NCBI GenBank assembly: GCA_913057155.1
Contig: CAJXNV010000003.1
Span: forward strand, 1 to 49,167
From: an uncultured Actinomycetes bacterium
Lineage (GTDB): Bacteria; Actinomycetota; Actinomycetes; S36-B12
DNA length: 49,167 nt
Reading direction: 5' to 3'
In this document: positions 24,898 to 34,564 of the stretch, one piece after another
Layout of the letters: the number at the start of each line of letters is the position of its first letter
How positions within the stretch are numbered: the first letter of the stretch is position 1
Notes under the pieces: generated by a model
What the model saw: the letters and a program-made list of their open reading frames with translations, nothing else
Told to the model about the DNA's origin: nothing
Database searches by the model: none
Position numbers and translations under genes: made by a program

Positions 24898-25566
24898 TCA
24901 GGCTGGATCGAACGGCAACGGCTCCCGGGAGATGTGTTCGACGCCCGCGCGCTTGGCCGTCAGCCCGGCCCGATAGTGGCGTCGACACAGGACCTCGTAG
25001 GCCACCGGTGCCTGCTGCTCATCGGCTCCTTGCCTTCCGGAGACATCACCGACGAGAACCTGATCCCCCTCGGTGGTCATCTCACCGCCGACGGTGCGGG
25101 CATTGTGGATCGCCCGTGAACCGCACCAACACAACGCCTCGACCTGCAGCACCTGCACGCGGTCGGACAGTTCGACCAAACGCGCCGATCCCGGGAACAG
25201 CCGGGTTCGAAAGTCGGTCATGATCCCGAACGCGAAGACGTCGATCGCCAGCTCGTCGACGATGCGAGCCAATTGCTCGACCTGATCGGTCGTGTAGAAC
25301 TGCGCTTCGTCGCAAATGACGTAGTCCACCCTGTTGCCGGCACTGAGCGTGTCGACCACATGCCGACGGAAGTCGAAATCGTCACCGACTTCGATGGCCG
25401 GCACCGATAGGCCGAGTCGACTGGATAGAACCGACTGACCCGCACGATCGAGCCGCGTGAAAACGAGTCCCGCGCGACCGCGGGAACTGTGGTTGTGGTC
25501 GGTCTGCAGCGCCAGTGTGCTCTTGCCGCAGTCCATCGTCCCGGCGTAGAACACCAGCTCGGCCAC
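24898..25566 (-). CDS. tdk: Thymidine kinase
   Basis: Phosphorylates thymidine to dTMP in the salvage pathway. The P-loop GTMDCGKS is at residues 9-16, the Walker B-like DEAQF at about 86-90, and a zinc site is made by CWC (C146/C148) and the later CRRH (C194/H197), as in type II enzymes. At 222 residues it is normal length. I chose GTG 25566 because family members begin at AELVFYAGTMDCGKS and CACGAT lies 6 nt upstream as a leaderless -10. Confidence 0.93.
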   Translation of the reverse strand: MAELVFYAGTMDCGKSTLALQTDHNHSSRGRAGLVFTRLDRAGQSVLSSRLGLSVPAIEVGDDFDFRRHVVDTLSAGNRVDYVICDEAQFYTTDQVEQLARIVDELAIDVFAFGIMTDFRTRLFPGSARLVELSDRVQVLQVEALCWCGSRAIHNARTVGGEMTTEGDQVLVGDVSGRQGADEQQAPVAYEVLCRRHYRAGLTAKRAGVEHISREPLPFDPA

Positions 25567-25590
25567 GGCGGCATCGTGCCACACGGCTTG

Positions 25591-26712
25591 TCAAAGTACC
25601 GCTGCGTGACCATCGAGCATGAGCCCGGGAATGCGACGCTCCCGATCGCTAGTACCGCCGTGCTGGCCAGGTAGCGCCGAGACCCGCCCATCGACTCGGC
25701 GGCTCGCGACACAAGTCCCGGGCTCGAGTACGACGACGACGTCACCGATGCGATCGACCAACGCAGGGTCCACCGTGCCGAACAGTCCCGAAGCTACCGC
25801 CGCTGCGCGCGTGTGGACCGCGGCACGCTCCCCCAATGCGTCGCGCCAACGCATCGCTACGGCCTCGGGGTCGTCCTCGACGTAGACGTGTCTCATCCGG
25901 GGCTCACCGGCCAGTGAACGCACGCCCCAGTGCAGCGCCGGTTCGTCTTCCCACCAGATTCGCTGCCCGGCGTCGACCATGCCGTGATCGGCGGTGACCA
26001 CCATGCGGCCCGTACCAGGGAGCGCACCATGCAGCCCCCGGATCAGCGTGTTCACCTGCGAGGCGGCAGCGCGCCACGCTTCGCTGCCCACGCCGTGCTC
26101 ATGTCCGGCACGATCCAGGCTCGGCCAATAGACGTAGGCAACCAAGCGCTCGTTGTTCGTGGCGGCAGCGGCGACTTCGTGCTCCAGGCTCCCGATTCGT
26201 TCGTCGATGGATTCGGCGTGGATGTATCGCGCACCCCGAAGCACGGCCCGGGTGAGTCCCGATCCGGCGTAGGCGGCCGGGCCGATGGCGACCGCACTGG
26301 CTCCGGCGGCCTCGATCTGCTCGAAAACGGTCGGTTCGGGCTGCACCGCCACCGACGGCGGGTGCGAACCCCAATGCAACGGGTGCAGCGTGCGGCCGAA
26401 CTCCGGTAGCCAGAACGAGGCCCCCACGATGCCGTGTTGACCGCTCGGTAGTCCCGTGCCGAGGGAAGCCAACCCAGTGGCGGTGGTCGTGGGGAACGCC
26501 GCGGCGATGCTGCCACCCCGGGCATCGGTGAGTGCGTCGAATAGTTCCGGATACTCCTCCAGGTCGTGCGCACCGAGTCCGTCGACTAGGCACACCACCA
26601 CAACATCGCCATCTCCGATGCCCAGCCGATCCTCGGCGCCGGGAACCCCGACCGCAGCAGCGGCCGAGGGCAGGACATCGGTGAGGTTGAGCTCTGGACC
26701 TGCGGATTCCAT
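25591..26712 (-). CDS. Nucleotide pyrophosphatase/phosphodiesterase-like protein
   Basis: A 373-residue member of the alkaline phosphatase superfamily (type I phosphodiesterase). Metal and nucleophile motifs appear in order: VCLVDGLGAHDL (D44), FPTTTATG (nucleophile Thr about 75), DRAGHEHG (D200/H204), ADHGMVD (D242/H243) and a C-terminal QHGG. No signal peptide is evident, so it may act in the cytoplasm; the substrate is unknown. ATG 26712 overlaps the DUF5998 stop (TGATG), so the track's long N-terminal extension is a shadow. Confidence 0.87.
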   Translation of the reverse strand: MESAGPELNLTDVLPSAAAAVGVPGAEDRLGIGDGDVVVVCLVDGLGAHDLEEYPELFDALTDARGGSIAAAFPTTTATGLASLGTGLPSGQHGIVGASFWLPEFGRTLHPLHWGSHPPSVAVQPEPTVFEQIEAAGASAVAIGPAAYAGSGLTRAVLRGARYIHAESIDERIGSLEHEVAAAATNNERLVAYVYWPSLDRAGHEHGVGSEAWRAAASQVNTLIRGLHGALPGTGRMVVTADHGMVDAGQRIWWEDEPALHWGVRSLAGEPRMRHVYVEDDPEAVAMRWRDALGERAAVHTRAAAVASGLFGTVDPALVDRIGDVVVVLEPGTCVASRRVDGRVSALPGQHGGTSDRERRIPGLMLDGHAAVL

Positions 26713-27293
26713 CAGGTGCGGCGAGCGGCCGTGGCCTGCGAGAGCGCCCCGGCGAACTGCAGTACCTGCGCCACGACATCGGCCCCGTCGGCGGCTTCGG
26801 AGACGCGGACGGACAGATCGTCGTTGCTCGCGGTTCCGGTATAGCCGTGATCGGCATCGCAGGACGGATCCGTGCAGGCCGCAGGTTCGAGATCGATCCG
26901 ACTCACCGCACCCCAGCCGATCGTCAACACGACTTCGGCTGTCGGTCCGCCGGGCTGGTGGTGCGCAGGGTCGCTGACCACGCGGGTCACCACTACCGAA
27001 TCGACCCGTTCGAGGCGTACCGCCTCGGTGGAGGCACTGGCGAGCGGGGCGGGCGCGCCCTCCGGCGCGTGCTCGTCGACATGTCCGACGATGAGCCGGG
27101 TCGGCGTCAAGACCAGCACGGTCACGTGCCGACGCAATTCGTCCCGATCGAAAGTGGCTTCGTGGTGGACGACGTAACTGGCCGGCTGTTCCCCACCGAG
27201 GGCGGTGGTCAATGCCTCGGCGACGAGTTCCGGGTAGTAACCACTGCGCTGGATGTCTTCGCGCAGCGCCGTTCCGGCGCCGTGGTCGTCCAT
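26712..27293 (-). CDS. DUF5998 family protein
   Basis: A 193-residue actinobacterial protein of unknown function with the family blocks LREDIQRSGYYPELVAEAL, YVVHHEATFDRDELRRHVTVLVLTPTRLIVGHVDEH, TIGWGAVSRIDLEPAAC and CDADHGYTG. No membrane segment. CAGGAT 6 nt before the ATG may be its -10 box. It is translationally coupled to the downstream phosphodiesterase, suggesting a shared task, and is divergent from psuG. Confidence 0.87.
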   Translation of the reverse strand: MDDHGAGTALREDIQRSGYYPELVAEALTTALGGEQPASYVVHHEATFDRDELRRHVTVLVLTPTRLIVGHVDEHAPEGAPAPLASASTEAVRLERVDSVVVTRVVSDPAHHQPGGPTAEVVLTIGWGAVSRIDLEPAACTDPSCDADHGYTGTASNDDLSVRVSEAADGADVVAQVLQFAGALSQATAARRT

Positions 27294-27316
27294 GACCCCA
27301 TCCTGCCAGGTGCGGG

Positions 27317-27322
27317 TACTGT
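27317..27322 (+). promoter_or_regulatory. Candidate -10 box for psuG-psuK
   Basis: TACTGT ends 6 nt before the psuG GTG; there is no Shine-Dalgarno. Confidence 0.5.
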
Positions 27323-27328
27323 CCCGTT

Positions 27329-28249
27329 GTGCCCACAGCGATCACCGTCCACCCGGAGGTGGCGGCAGCGATATCGGCGGGCAAGCCGGTCGTCGCCCTC
27401 GAATCCACGATCATCAGCCACGGACTGCCGCGTCCGGAGAACCTGCGGGTTGCGCAGGAGGTCGAGGAAGTCGTCCGAGCACGAGGCGCCGTCCCCGCCA
27501 CGATCGCCGTGCTCGACGGCTCGGTTCTCGTCGGCCTCGATGACGACCAGCTCGCCGAGGTCGCCGCCCGCGACGACATCGTCAAGGCCGGCGTCCGTGA
27601 CCTTCCGGTGGTGATGTCCCGATCAGCGAGCGCGGCCACCACGGTCGCCGCGACGAGCATCATCGCGCGTGCGAGTGGGATCGATGTATTCGCCACCGGC
27701 GGACTCGGTGGCGTGCACCGTCAAGCCCGCGACAGTTGGGACGAGTCGGCGGACCTCACCACCTTGGCGTCCACTGCGGTCACCGTCGTGTGCTCGGGCG
27801 TCAAATCGATCCTGGATGTCGGTGCGACCCTCGAACGCATGGAGACCTTGAATATCGCCGTCGTGGGCTACCGGACGCCCCGGTTCCCCGGCTTCTACCT
27901 CGCGGACTCCGGTCACGCGGTCGGCTGGCAGGTCGACGATGCTTCCGAGGTCGCGGACATCATGCAGGCACGTTCGGCGCTGGGCCTTGGATCGGCGCTG
28001 ATCGTCGCCAATCCCATCCCCGCGAGCGATCAGCTCGACCCGGACCTGCACGACACCACGTTGGCGCAGGGCCTGGCGATCGCGCAGGACCGTGGCATCA
28101 CCGGCAAGGACGTCACGCCGTTCCTACTCGACCACTTCCATCGCGCTACCCATGGCGCGAGCCTCGCGGCGAACGCGGCGTTGATCGTGAACAACGCTGA
28201 CCTGGCCGCCCGGATCGCCAGCGCACGGGCACTGGCAGTCGATCGGTGA
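27329..28249 (+). CDS. psuG: Pseudouridine-5'-phosphate glycosidase
   Basis: Cleaves the C-C bond of pseudouridine 5'-phosphate to uracil and ribose 5-phosphate with Mn2+. Residues matching the studied E. coli enzyme are E25 in ALESTIISHG, D142 in ESADLTTL and K159 in CSGVKSILD. HGLPRPENL and FATGGLGGVHR are also diagnostic. At 306 residues it is full length. It is coupled by a GTGA overlap to the kinase, which supplies its substrate, so the two form a pseudouridine-degradation unit. Confidence 0.95.
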   Translation: MPTAITVHPEVAAAISAGKPVVALESTIISHGLPRPENLRVAQEVEEVVRARGAVPATIAVLDGSVLVGLDDDQLAEVAARDDIVKAGVRDLPVVMSRSASAATTVAATSIIARASGIDVFATGGLGGVHRQARDSWDESADLTTLASTAVTVVCSGVKSILDVGATLERMETLNIAVVGYRTPRFPGFYLADSGHAVGWQVDDASEVADIMQARSALGLGSALIVANPIPASDQLDPDLHDTTLAQGLAIAQDRGITGKDVTPFLLDHFHRATHGASLAANAALIVNNADLAARIASARALAVDR

Positions 28250-29184
28250 CACCCGCATCCGGCGTGGACGTCGTCGTCATCGGCGATGTCATGGCAGACA
28301 CCATCGCGCTGCTGGAAAGTGCGCTGGTCCCCGACGCCGACAATCCGGCCGAATTCGTGCAAGCCCTCGGCGGCCAGGCAGCGAACACGGCAGCCTGGCT
28401 CGCCGCCGCCGGTTCGCGGGTGCATCTCGTCGCTGCGGTCGGCGCCGATGGGATGGGAACGTGGGTCCGGGAACGGCTCCACGAGCGTGGACTCCCCCAC
28501 TCGCTAGCCACCGTCGATGCGCCGACGGGCCGCTGCATCGTCGTCACCGATCCCACGGGTGTGCGCACCATGCTGCCGAACTCCGGCGCCAACGCACTCA
28601 TCGGACGAAGCGACGCCGGGCAGATGGTCGCTGCACTACTCGAAGGCGGCGCACGTCACCTGCACCTGTCGGGCTACGTGCCGCTGCACGACGCGGATTT
28701 CGCTGCGCGGATGGTGCAGCTTGCGAAGGCAAGCGGTGCCAGCACCAGTATGGACACCCCCGCACTGTTCTTTGAATCCACTCGGTCTCCAACCACCGTG
28801 CCATCGGTCGACGTGCTGCTGGGTACGGCACGTGAGTTGGCGCACCTGCTGCGACTCGACGCCGCGACCCCGGCCGCACTCGCAGACCGCATCGCGGAGC
28901 GAATCGCCAGCGACGTCGATTCACCCGCCTGCGTATTACTCAAGGCGGGCGCCCAAGGCGCGTGGTTGATAGCCGAGCGGGTCACCAGCGTCCCGCCGGT
29001 CGCCGCGAGCGTGGTCGACACCACGGGCGCCGGAGATGCATTCACCGCAGGGTTCCTGGCAGCGTGGACGGCCGGTCAATCCGCCGAAACCGCCGCTGAC
29101 ACAGCTAGCGTGCTTGCCGCCCGCGCGCTTACCCAGCGTGGCGGGCAACCGAGCAGCGACGAAGGGCAGCATGGCAACCTCTAA
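28246..29184 (+). CDS. psuK: PfkB-family kinase, probable pseudouridine kinase
   Basis: A 312-residue ribokinase-like enzyme. Substrate-side [15 protein letters not shown] is at about 43-57, and the ATP/anion-hole motif [17 protein letters not shown] lies near the C-terminus with the catalytic Asp. PfkB specificity cannot be read reliably, but overlap with psuG argues for pseudouridine as substrate. The end overlaps the parC start by 14 bp, so parC may be read from the same transcript. Confidence 0.85.
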   Translation: MTPASGVDVVVIGDVMADTIALLESALVPDADNPAEFVQALGGQAANTAAWLAAAGSRVHLVAAVGADGMGTWVRERLHERGLPHSLATVDAPTGRCIVVTDPTGVRTMLPNSGANALIGRSDAGQMVAALLEGGARHLHLSGYVPLHDADFAARMVQLAKASGASTSMDTPALFFESTRSPTTVPSVDVLLGTARELAHLLRLDAATPAALADRIAERIASDVDSPACVLLKAGAQGAWLIAERVTSVPPVAASVVDTTGAGDAFTAGFLAAWTAGQSAETAADTASVLAARALTQRGGQPSSDEGQHGNL

Positions 29185-31654
29185 GGGAACCGAACGCATC
29201 ATCGATATCGACGTGTCCGAGGAGATGCGTGGTTCGTTCCTGGAGTACGCGTACTCGGTGATCTACTCGCGGGCACTGCCCGATGCCCGCGACGGTTTGA
29301 AGCCGGTTCAACGACGCATCCTGTTCCAGATGGCCCAGATGGGCCTGCGTCCCGACCGCGGTCATGTCAAGAGCGCTCGCGTGGTCGGTGAGGTCATGGG
29401 CCGTCTGCACCCGCATGGCGATTCCGCTATCTACGACGCCCTCGTTCGGCTCGCGCAACCTTTCACCATGCGTTTGCCACTAGTGGACGGCCACGGAAAC
29501 TTCGGCAGCCTGGACGACGGTCCCGCCGCGATGCGCTACACCGAGGCCCGATTGGCGGCGCCGGCGCTCGAACTCACCGCGGGACTGGACGAGGACGTCG
29601 TCGATTTCGTCGCCAACTACGACGGGCGCGAACGCGAGCCCAGCGTGCTTCCGGCGGCCTTCCCGAATCTGCTCGTGAACGGTGCCAGTGGCATCGCGGT
29701 CGGAATGGCCACCACACTCGTGCCGCACAACCTGGCGGAGGTGATCGCCGCAGCCCGCCATCTCATCGCGCACCCCACCGCGAGCGTCGAGGATCTGATG
29801 GCCTTCGTCCCCGGTCCGGACTTCCCCGGCGGGGGGCAGATCGCCGGACTCGACGGCATCCGCGATGCCTACGCAACGGGCCGTGGTTCCTTCCGGCTGC
29901 GCGCCACGACATCGGTGGAGGCGGTCACCGCCCGTCGCAAGGGCATCGTGGTGACCTCGCTTCCGGCATCCGTCGGACCGGAACGGGTCATCGAACGGAT
30001 CAAGGATCTCGTCCAAGCCAAGAAACTCCAGGGCATCTCCGATGTCGTCGATCTCAGCGATGGCGAGTCCGGCCTTCGCTTGATCATCGAGATGAAGAGC
30101 GGCATCGCGCCCGAACCACTGCTCGAGCAGCTTTACAAACTCACGCCGATGGAGGACTCCATCACGGTCAACGCAGTCGCCTTGGTGGATGGGCAGCCAC
30201 GCACGCTCAACCTGCGTGAACTGATCGAACAGTTCGTGGAGCATCGCTTCGATGTGGTGCGCCGCCGCAGCGCGTACCGTCGGGCGCGGGCTGCGGAGCG
30301 GGTGCACCTGGTCGAGGGCTTGCTGATCGCGATCGTCGATATCGACGAGGTCATCGAGTTGATCCGCGACAGCGACAACGCCTCGGTTGCGCGGGAGCGC
30401 TTGATGAGCGTGTTCGACTTGAGCGAGGAACAGGCCTCCTACATCCTCGATATGCCGCTGCGTCGCTTGACCAAGTTCTCCCGCATCGAATTGGAGACCG
30501 AAGCCGAGGAACTGCGGGCGCGGATCGCGGAATTGGACGAGATCCTCGGCGATGATTCCCGACTGCGACAGGTGGTCTCCGACGAATTGGCCGATGTGGC
30601 GGCTAACCACGGCACGCCACGTCGGACCACATTGCTCGAGGGTGCGGTCCCCGTCGTCTCCCGTTCGGCACCGGCCCTCGAGGTACCCGACGAACCGTGC
30701 GTGGTGATGATGTCCAGCACCGGATTGCTGGCCCGAAGCGCCTCGATTCAGGACACCATCGGCGTCGAGGCCGCTGAGGGTGCGCGCTCGGCCCACGACG
30801 TCATCACCGCGGTAAGCCCCGCCTCCACCCGCGCTCGGTGCGGGGCCATTACTTCGCAGGGCCGCATCGTCCCCTTCGAGGTGGTGGATCTCCCGGCGAT
30901 CCCGCCGGTCACCGGCAACCCGGGTCTCGGCGCGGGCGTACCCGTCGGTGCCTTCGTCGACCTCGAGGACGGTGAGCAGGTGGTGGGGCTGTCACCGTTG
31001 GACTCCGGCTTCACCGTCACCTTGGGCACCAGCCAGGGCGTGGTCAAACGGGTGCTGGTCCCCGAATCCCTTACCCGCGGTAAGCCGGTGTCCATCATGT
31101 CCCTGGCCGAAGGCGATCACGTGGTCGGTGCGCGATCGCTTCCCGAAGCAGCAGCGGAAACCGCCGTCGTCGTGTTCGTCACCTCGGAGGCCAACGTCCT
31201 GCGCTTCCCGGCGAGCAACGTCCGCGTACAAGGGGTCGGTGCCGGTGGGATGGCCGGCGTCAACCTTCCCCCCGACGCCCTCGCGGTGTTCTGCACGACC
31301 ATCCCCGAGCCGCTGCTCGACGCCTGCGTACTCGTCACCGTCGCCGGCGATTCACGTGCCCTGCCGGGTACCGAACTCGGTTCGGTCAAGGTCACCCCGC
31401 TGGCCGCCTACCCGGCGAAGGGCCGCGGCACGAAGGGAGTGCGTTGCCAACGATTCCGCTCCGGTGAGGACACCATCACCGTGGCCTGGGCCGGACCGGC
31501 ACCGGCGCGCGCGGCCAGTTCCGCCGGTGCACCCGTGGCACTGCCCGCCATCGACGAACGTCGAGACGCCGCGGGGTCACCTCCCAGCGCTCCCATAGCC
31601 CAGATCGCCGGAGCGTTAAGCCGCCTCGATACCGATGGGGGTCCGGCATCGTGA
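29171..31654 (+). CDS. parC: DNA topoisomerase IV subunit A
   Basis: The DNA breakage-reunion subunit of topoisomerase IV, which decatenates daughter chromosomes. The catalytic Tyr is Y123 in [10 protein letters not shown]. The quinolone region [15 protein letters not shown] carries Ser85 and Asp89. The C-terminal beta-pinwheel (from about 500) lacks a recognisable GyrA box (QRRGGRG type); only KGRGTKG is seen, which with the sigA/parE context favours ParC over GyrA. I use ATG 29171 (827 aa), within psuK; the extra 45 residues in the track are a shadow. Confidence 0.9.
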   Translation: MATSKGTERIIDIDVSEEMRGSFLEYAYSVIYSRALPDARDGLKPVQRRILFQMAQMGLRPDRGHVKSARVVGEVMGRLHPHGDSAIYDALVRLAQPFTMRLPLVDGHGNFGSLDDGPAAMRYTEARLAAPALELTAGLDEDVVDFVANYDGREREPSVLPAAFPNLLVNGASGIAVGMATTLVPHNLAEVIAAARHLIAHPTASVEDLMAFVPGPDFPGGGQIAGLDGIRDAYATGRGSFRLRATTSVEAVTARRKGIVVTSLPASVGPERVIERIKDLVQAKKLQGISDVVDLSDGESGLRLIIEMKSGIAPEPLLEQLYKLTPMEDSITVNAVALVDGQPRTLNLRELIEQFVEHRFDVVRRRSAYRRARAAERVHLVEGLLIAIVDIDEVIELIRDSDNASVARERLMSVFDLSEEQASYILDMPLRRLTKFSRIELETEAEELRARIAELDEILGDDSRLRQVVSDELADVAANHGTPRRTTLLEGAVPVVSRSAPALEVPDEPCVVMMSSTGLLARSASIQDTIGVEAAEGARSAHDVITAVSPASTRARCGAITSQGRIVPFEVVDLPAIPPVTGNPGLGAGVPVGAFVDLEDGEQVVGLSPLDSGFTVTLGTSQGVVKRVLVPESLTRGKPVSIMSLAEGDHVVGARSLPEAAAETAVVVFVTSEANVLRFPASNVRVQGVGAGGMAGVNLPPDALAVFCTTIPEPLLDACVLVTVAGDSRALPGTELGSVKVTPLAAYPAKGRGTKGVRCQRFRSGEDTITVAWAGPAPARAASSAGAPVALPAIDERRDAAGSPPSAPIAQIAGALSRLDTDGGPAS

Positions 31655-31667
31655 TGACCGGGCAGCG

Positions 31668-32582
31668 ATGAAGGCCGGGGACACGCTCACCGACGATGCT
31701 TGCTCGCGCCAGTCGCTAGCGGCGGTCGAACCGCTCGCCGGTAGTGCACCGCAGGCCAGCGCCTGGCTCGTGCTCGAGGAGCCCGGACCTTGGGGCAAGG
31801 ACGCGCTGCGTGGGTCGCCTATCCCCGATTCGGTCGCGGACTGGGCCGAGTCGCTGCGCGCCGATCACGGGGTACGCACGATCGCGGCCCGACACCCCAG
31901 TAGGCGACGCCTTCGCCCAGGCGAGCCGCGACACGTGTGGCTGGCCACGACCCATCCCGGGCGCCAGCAGTTGCGCCATGTGCTCGTCGATCGGCTCGAG
32001 GAGGTTCTCGAATGGGATCGCTCCCTACTCGCCGGCGCGAACATGCCGATGATCGGTGAGCCGGCGGACGGATCCATCGAGTTCATCTGTACGCACAGCG
32101 GCCGCGATGCGTGCTGCGCGGTCCTCGGCCGTCAGGAAGTCACCCGCACACCGGGCGCATGGGAGTGCAGCCACCTCGGTGGGCATCGTTTCGCAGCGAC
32201 GTCCCTGGTCCTGCCCGATGGCAACTGCTTCGGCCGCCTAGGGCCGAATTCGGCCCGGGACACCACCCACCTGCGTGGCGCGACCCATCTGCCCGCCGAC
32301 CTCCAGGTAGCCGAGATCGCCGTGCGCAAGCAGGAAGGCCTAGACCCGTCGGCGCCGTTATGGACTTCCCCCGCACCGATGGACGTGGTCGCCAGCCAAG
32401 ACACGGACGAACGGGTGTCCACCGCCGATGTCCATGACGGCCAGGCAGGTCACTGGCGCGTGCACTGTGCACAGCAGACCATCTCAGCCCCCGCGTCGTG
32501 TCATACCCTGCCCACCGAACGCAGCATCTGGCGAGCCGTCCGAGTACAGGCGGTACAGGAGGAATCCACGCATGGCCGTTGA
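31668..32582 (+). CDS. Sucrase/ferredoxin-like family protein
   Basis: A 304-residue protein of the Suc_Fer-like family, a thioredoxin-fold [2Fe-2S]-type domain. Blocks seen are CSRQSLAAVEPLAGSAPQASAWLVLEEP near the N-terminus, FICTHSGRDACCAVLGR and WECSHLGGHRFAATSLVLPDGNCFGRL, which supply the Cys/His set for a cluster. The exact redox role is unknown. I start at ATG 31668, 13 bp after the parC stop; the track's first 11 residues lie in parC. It overlaps the next gene by 11 bp. Confidence 0.82.
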   Translation: MKAGDTLTDDACSRQSLAAVEPLAGSAPQASAWLVLEEPGPWGKDALRGSPIPDSVADWAESLRADHGVRTIAARHPSRRRLRPGEPRHVWLATTHPGRQQLRHVLVDRLEEVLEWDRSLLAGANMPMIGEPADGSIEFICTHSGRDACCAVLGRQEVTRTPGAWECSHLGGHRFAATSLVLPDGNCFGRLGPNSARDTTHLRGATHLPADLQVAEIAVRKQEGLDPSAPLWTSPAPMDVVASQDTDERVSTADVHDGQAGHWRVHCAQQTISAPASCHTLPTERSIWRAVRVQAVQEESTHGR

Positions 32583-33120
32583 ATCCACACGCACACCGAT
32601 CTCGTCCCTGCCCAGCGTGCACCTGCCCGATCTCACCGGCGCGACCATCGACCTCGATGCATTGGCTTCGGGTCGACCGACCGTCGTCGTCTTCGCATGC
32701 AACCACTGCCCGTACGTGCGTTCGGTGGAACAGGCCCTCGGCGGCATCGCTGCACACAACTCCGACGTCACCTGGGTGGCTATCTGCAGCAACGACGCCG
32801 ATGCCTACCCCGACGACGACGTTGCCGGCCTACGCGAGCAGGTAGCGCGCGCTGGCTGGAACTTTCCCTACCTGGTCGATGCCGACCAATCGGTCGCCCG
32901 GGCCTTCGGAGCGGTGTGCACTCCGGACTTCTTCGTCTTCGACGCCACCGGGCAACTGGTCTACCGGGGCGCTATGGATGATGCTCGCCCCAAGCAACCC
33001 CAACCGGTCGATGGCGCCCACTTGGACGCTGCACTCAGCGCCGCACGGCAGGGGCGATCGTTCACGGGAGGCAAGCCGGCGATGGGCTGCGGCATCAAAT
33101 GGCGGGATGTCACTGCGTAG
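32572..33120 (+). CDS. Thioredoxin-fold redoxin family protein
   Basis: A 182-residue AhpC/TSA-Redoxin type protein with CNHCPYVRSVE at about 43-53 in place of the classic CxxC, AVCTPDFFVFD (about 117-127) and the C-terminal MGCGIKW, a combination typical of cytosolic bacterial redoxins of unclear substrate. No signal peptide. The start is fixed by AGGAGGA 8 nt upstream of ATG 32572, one of the strongest ribosome sites in the window. The 3' end overlaps the converging ferredoxin reductase by 11 bp. Confidence 0.86.
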   Translation: MAVESTRTPISSLPSVHLPDLTGATIDLDALASGRPTVVVFACNHCPYVRSVEQALGGIAAHNSDVTWVAICSNDADAYPDDDVAGLREQVARAGWNFPYLVDADQSVARAFGAVCTPDFFVFDATGQLVYRGAMDDARPKQPQPVDGAHLDAALSAARQGRSFTGGKPAMGCGIKWRDVTA

Positions 33121-34465
33121 TCGTAGCTACCCGCAGCAACTCCGCACGGTCGTGCACCGTCACGCGTTCCTTGCCCGAAGCAGCGCCGCGCTGTTGCTCG
33201 ACTAGATCGATAGCCCGCCAGCCCGGCACGCCCACGACGGCGATACCGCGTGCCCGCAGTTCGTCCACGAGATCGGTATCGGTGCCCGACCCGTTGCCCA
33301 CGCTGCCCGATTCGACGTCCTCCATGAGCGAACCGACGGTCTGCACAGCACACTTCTTGTTGGTGCCGATGATCCCCGAAGGCCCCCGCTTGATCCACCC
33401 GGCCACATACAGCCCCGCGATGGGTGCGTCATCGTCGCCGAGGACGCGACCATCTAGATTCGGGATGACGCCCCGGGATTCATCGAAGGGGACCCCCGGC
33501 AGCGCAAGCCCCCGATAGCCGACGCTGCGCACGATCAAATCGACGTCCAAGTGCTCGTGCTCTCCGGTGTCGACGAGGGATCCATCCGCATCGAAGGTGG
33601 TGCGCTGGAGTTCGAGACCGGTGACCTGGTCCTCGCCGATGATCTGCGTGGGTCGTGCGAAGAAGTGCACGGTGATCTGCACCGCCGCATCGGGGCGCGG
33701 TGCACGTTCGGCCCATTCGGCAAGCACCTTGACGTTCCGAGCGGCCACCTTGTTCTCGGCAACCGCGGCCTCGCTGATGCTGTCGAGTTCCACATCCGCG
33801 GGGGTAACGACGACATCGGCGTCGGCTAGCTCGCCGAGCTCCTTGAGTTCCTTGGTGGTGAACGACGCCTGTGCGGGGCCGCGCCTGCCGATCAAGTGCA
33901 CCTGCTCCACCGGAGCCGCAGCGAGTGTGGCGAGCACGTGATCGGGCATATCGGTGTGGGCGAGTTCCTCCGGGGACTTGCTCAGCACCCGAACGACATC
34001 TACCGCGACGTTCCCCACTCCGACGACGGCTACCGAACGTACCCGCCTGAGCAGGTCATCGAAGTCCGGTCCGCGGTAGTCCGGATGGCCGGTGTACCAG
34101 GCCACGAGATCGGTGGCAGCCACGCTGCCGGGCAGATCCTCCCCCGGAACCGCCAGCCTTCGATCCGAGGACGCACCGTAAGTGAGCACCACGGCGTCGT
34201 ATGCCGCGCGCAATTCGTCGATGGAGACATCCGAGCCGACCTCGACGTTCCCGACGAAGCGAACGCCTTCGCGATCCCACACCCGATCCAAGGTGTTGCG
34301 TACCGACCTGATGCTCAAGTGGTCGGGAGCAACGCCATAGCGCACGAGGCCGAACGGCACCGGGAGCTTGTCGTATACATCGACCGCCGCACCGCGATCG
34401 TTCAAGGCCTCCGCTGCATACAGGCCCGAAGGCCCGGAACCGACCACAGCGACACGGATACCCAC
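33110..34465 (-). CDS. fprA: Ferredoxin-NADP+ reductase (FprA type)
   Basis: A 451-residue FAD/NADP-binding reductase of the adrenodoxin-reductase type, moving electrons between NADPH and ferredoxin. The FAD site VAVVGSGPSGLYAAEAL is at 5-21, the NADP site VAVVGVGNVAVDVVRVL near 145-161, IGRRGPAQASFT at about 193-204 and the C-terminal AGWIKRGPSGIIGTNK are all hallmarks. The GTG start is leaderless-type behind TACTGT. A C-terminal extension of about 70 residues follows. It could serve the acyl-ACP desaturase or other ferredoxin users. Confidence 0.92.
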   Translation of the reverse strand: MGIRVAVVGSGPSGLYAAEALNDRGAAVDVYDKLPVPFGLVRYGVAPDHLSIRSVRNTLDRVWDREGVRFVGNVEVGSDVSIDELRAAYDAVVLTYGASSDRRLAVPGEDLPGSVAATDLVAWYTGHPDYRGPDFDDLLRRVRSVAVVGVGNVAVDVVRVLSKSPEELAHTDMPDHVLATLAAAPVEQVHLIGRRGPAQASFTTKELKELGELADADVVVTPADVELDSISEAAVAENKVAARNVKVLAEWAERAPRPDAAVQITVHFFARPTQIIGEDQVTGLELQRTTFDADGSLVDTGEHEHLDVDLIVRSVGYRGLALPGVPFDESRGVIPNLDGRVLGDDDAPIAGLYVAGWIKRGPSGIIGTNKKCAVQTVGSLMEDVESGSVGNGSGTDTDLVDELRARGIAVVGVPGWRAIDLVEQQRGAASGKERVTVHDRAELLRVATTTQ

Positions 34466-34471
34466 GCGTGC

Positions 34472-34477
34472 ACAGTA
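34472..34477 (-). promoter_or_regulatory. Candidate -10 box for fprA
   Basis: TACTGT on the minus strand ends 6 nt before the GTG start at 34465. Confidence 0.5.
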
Positions 34478-34564
34478 GTCGCTGCATTCGCTACCTCAAG
34501 CGGGGACAACCGAGAAGACTCACGAAAGCGCGGATTCGTCCCGCGGGTAGGAAAGCCCGAATGC

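Noticed and set aside
29480-30796. 438-aa minus-strand ORF inside parC
   Set aside because: Complement of well-supported parC coding sequence; no recognisable motif and shadow-like composition.
34529-34545. CGCGG-ATTCGTC-CCGCG stem downstream of parE as a terminator
   Set aside because: Only 5 bp of stem with no U tract; such stems are frequent by chance in GC-rich DNA.
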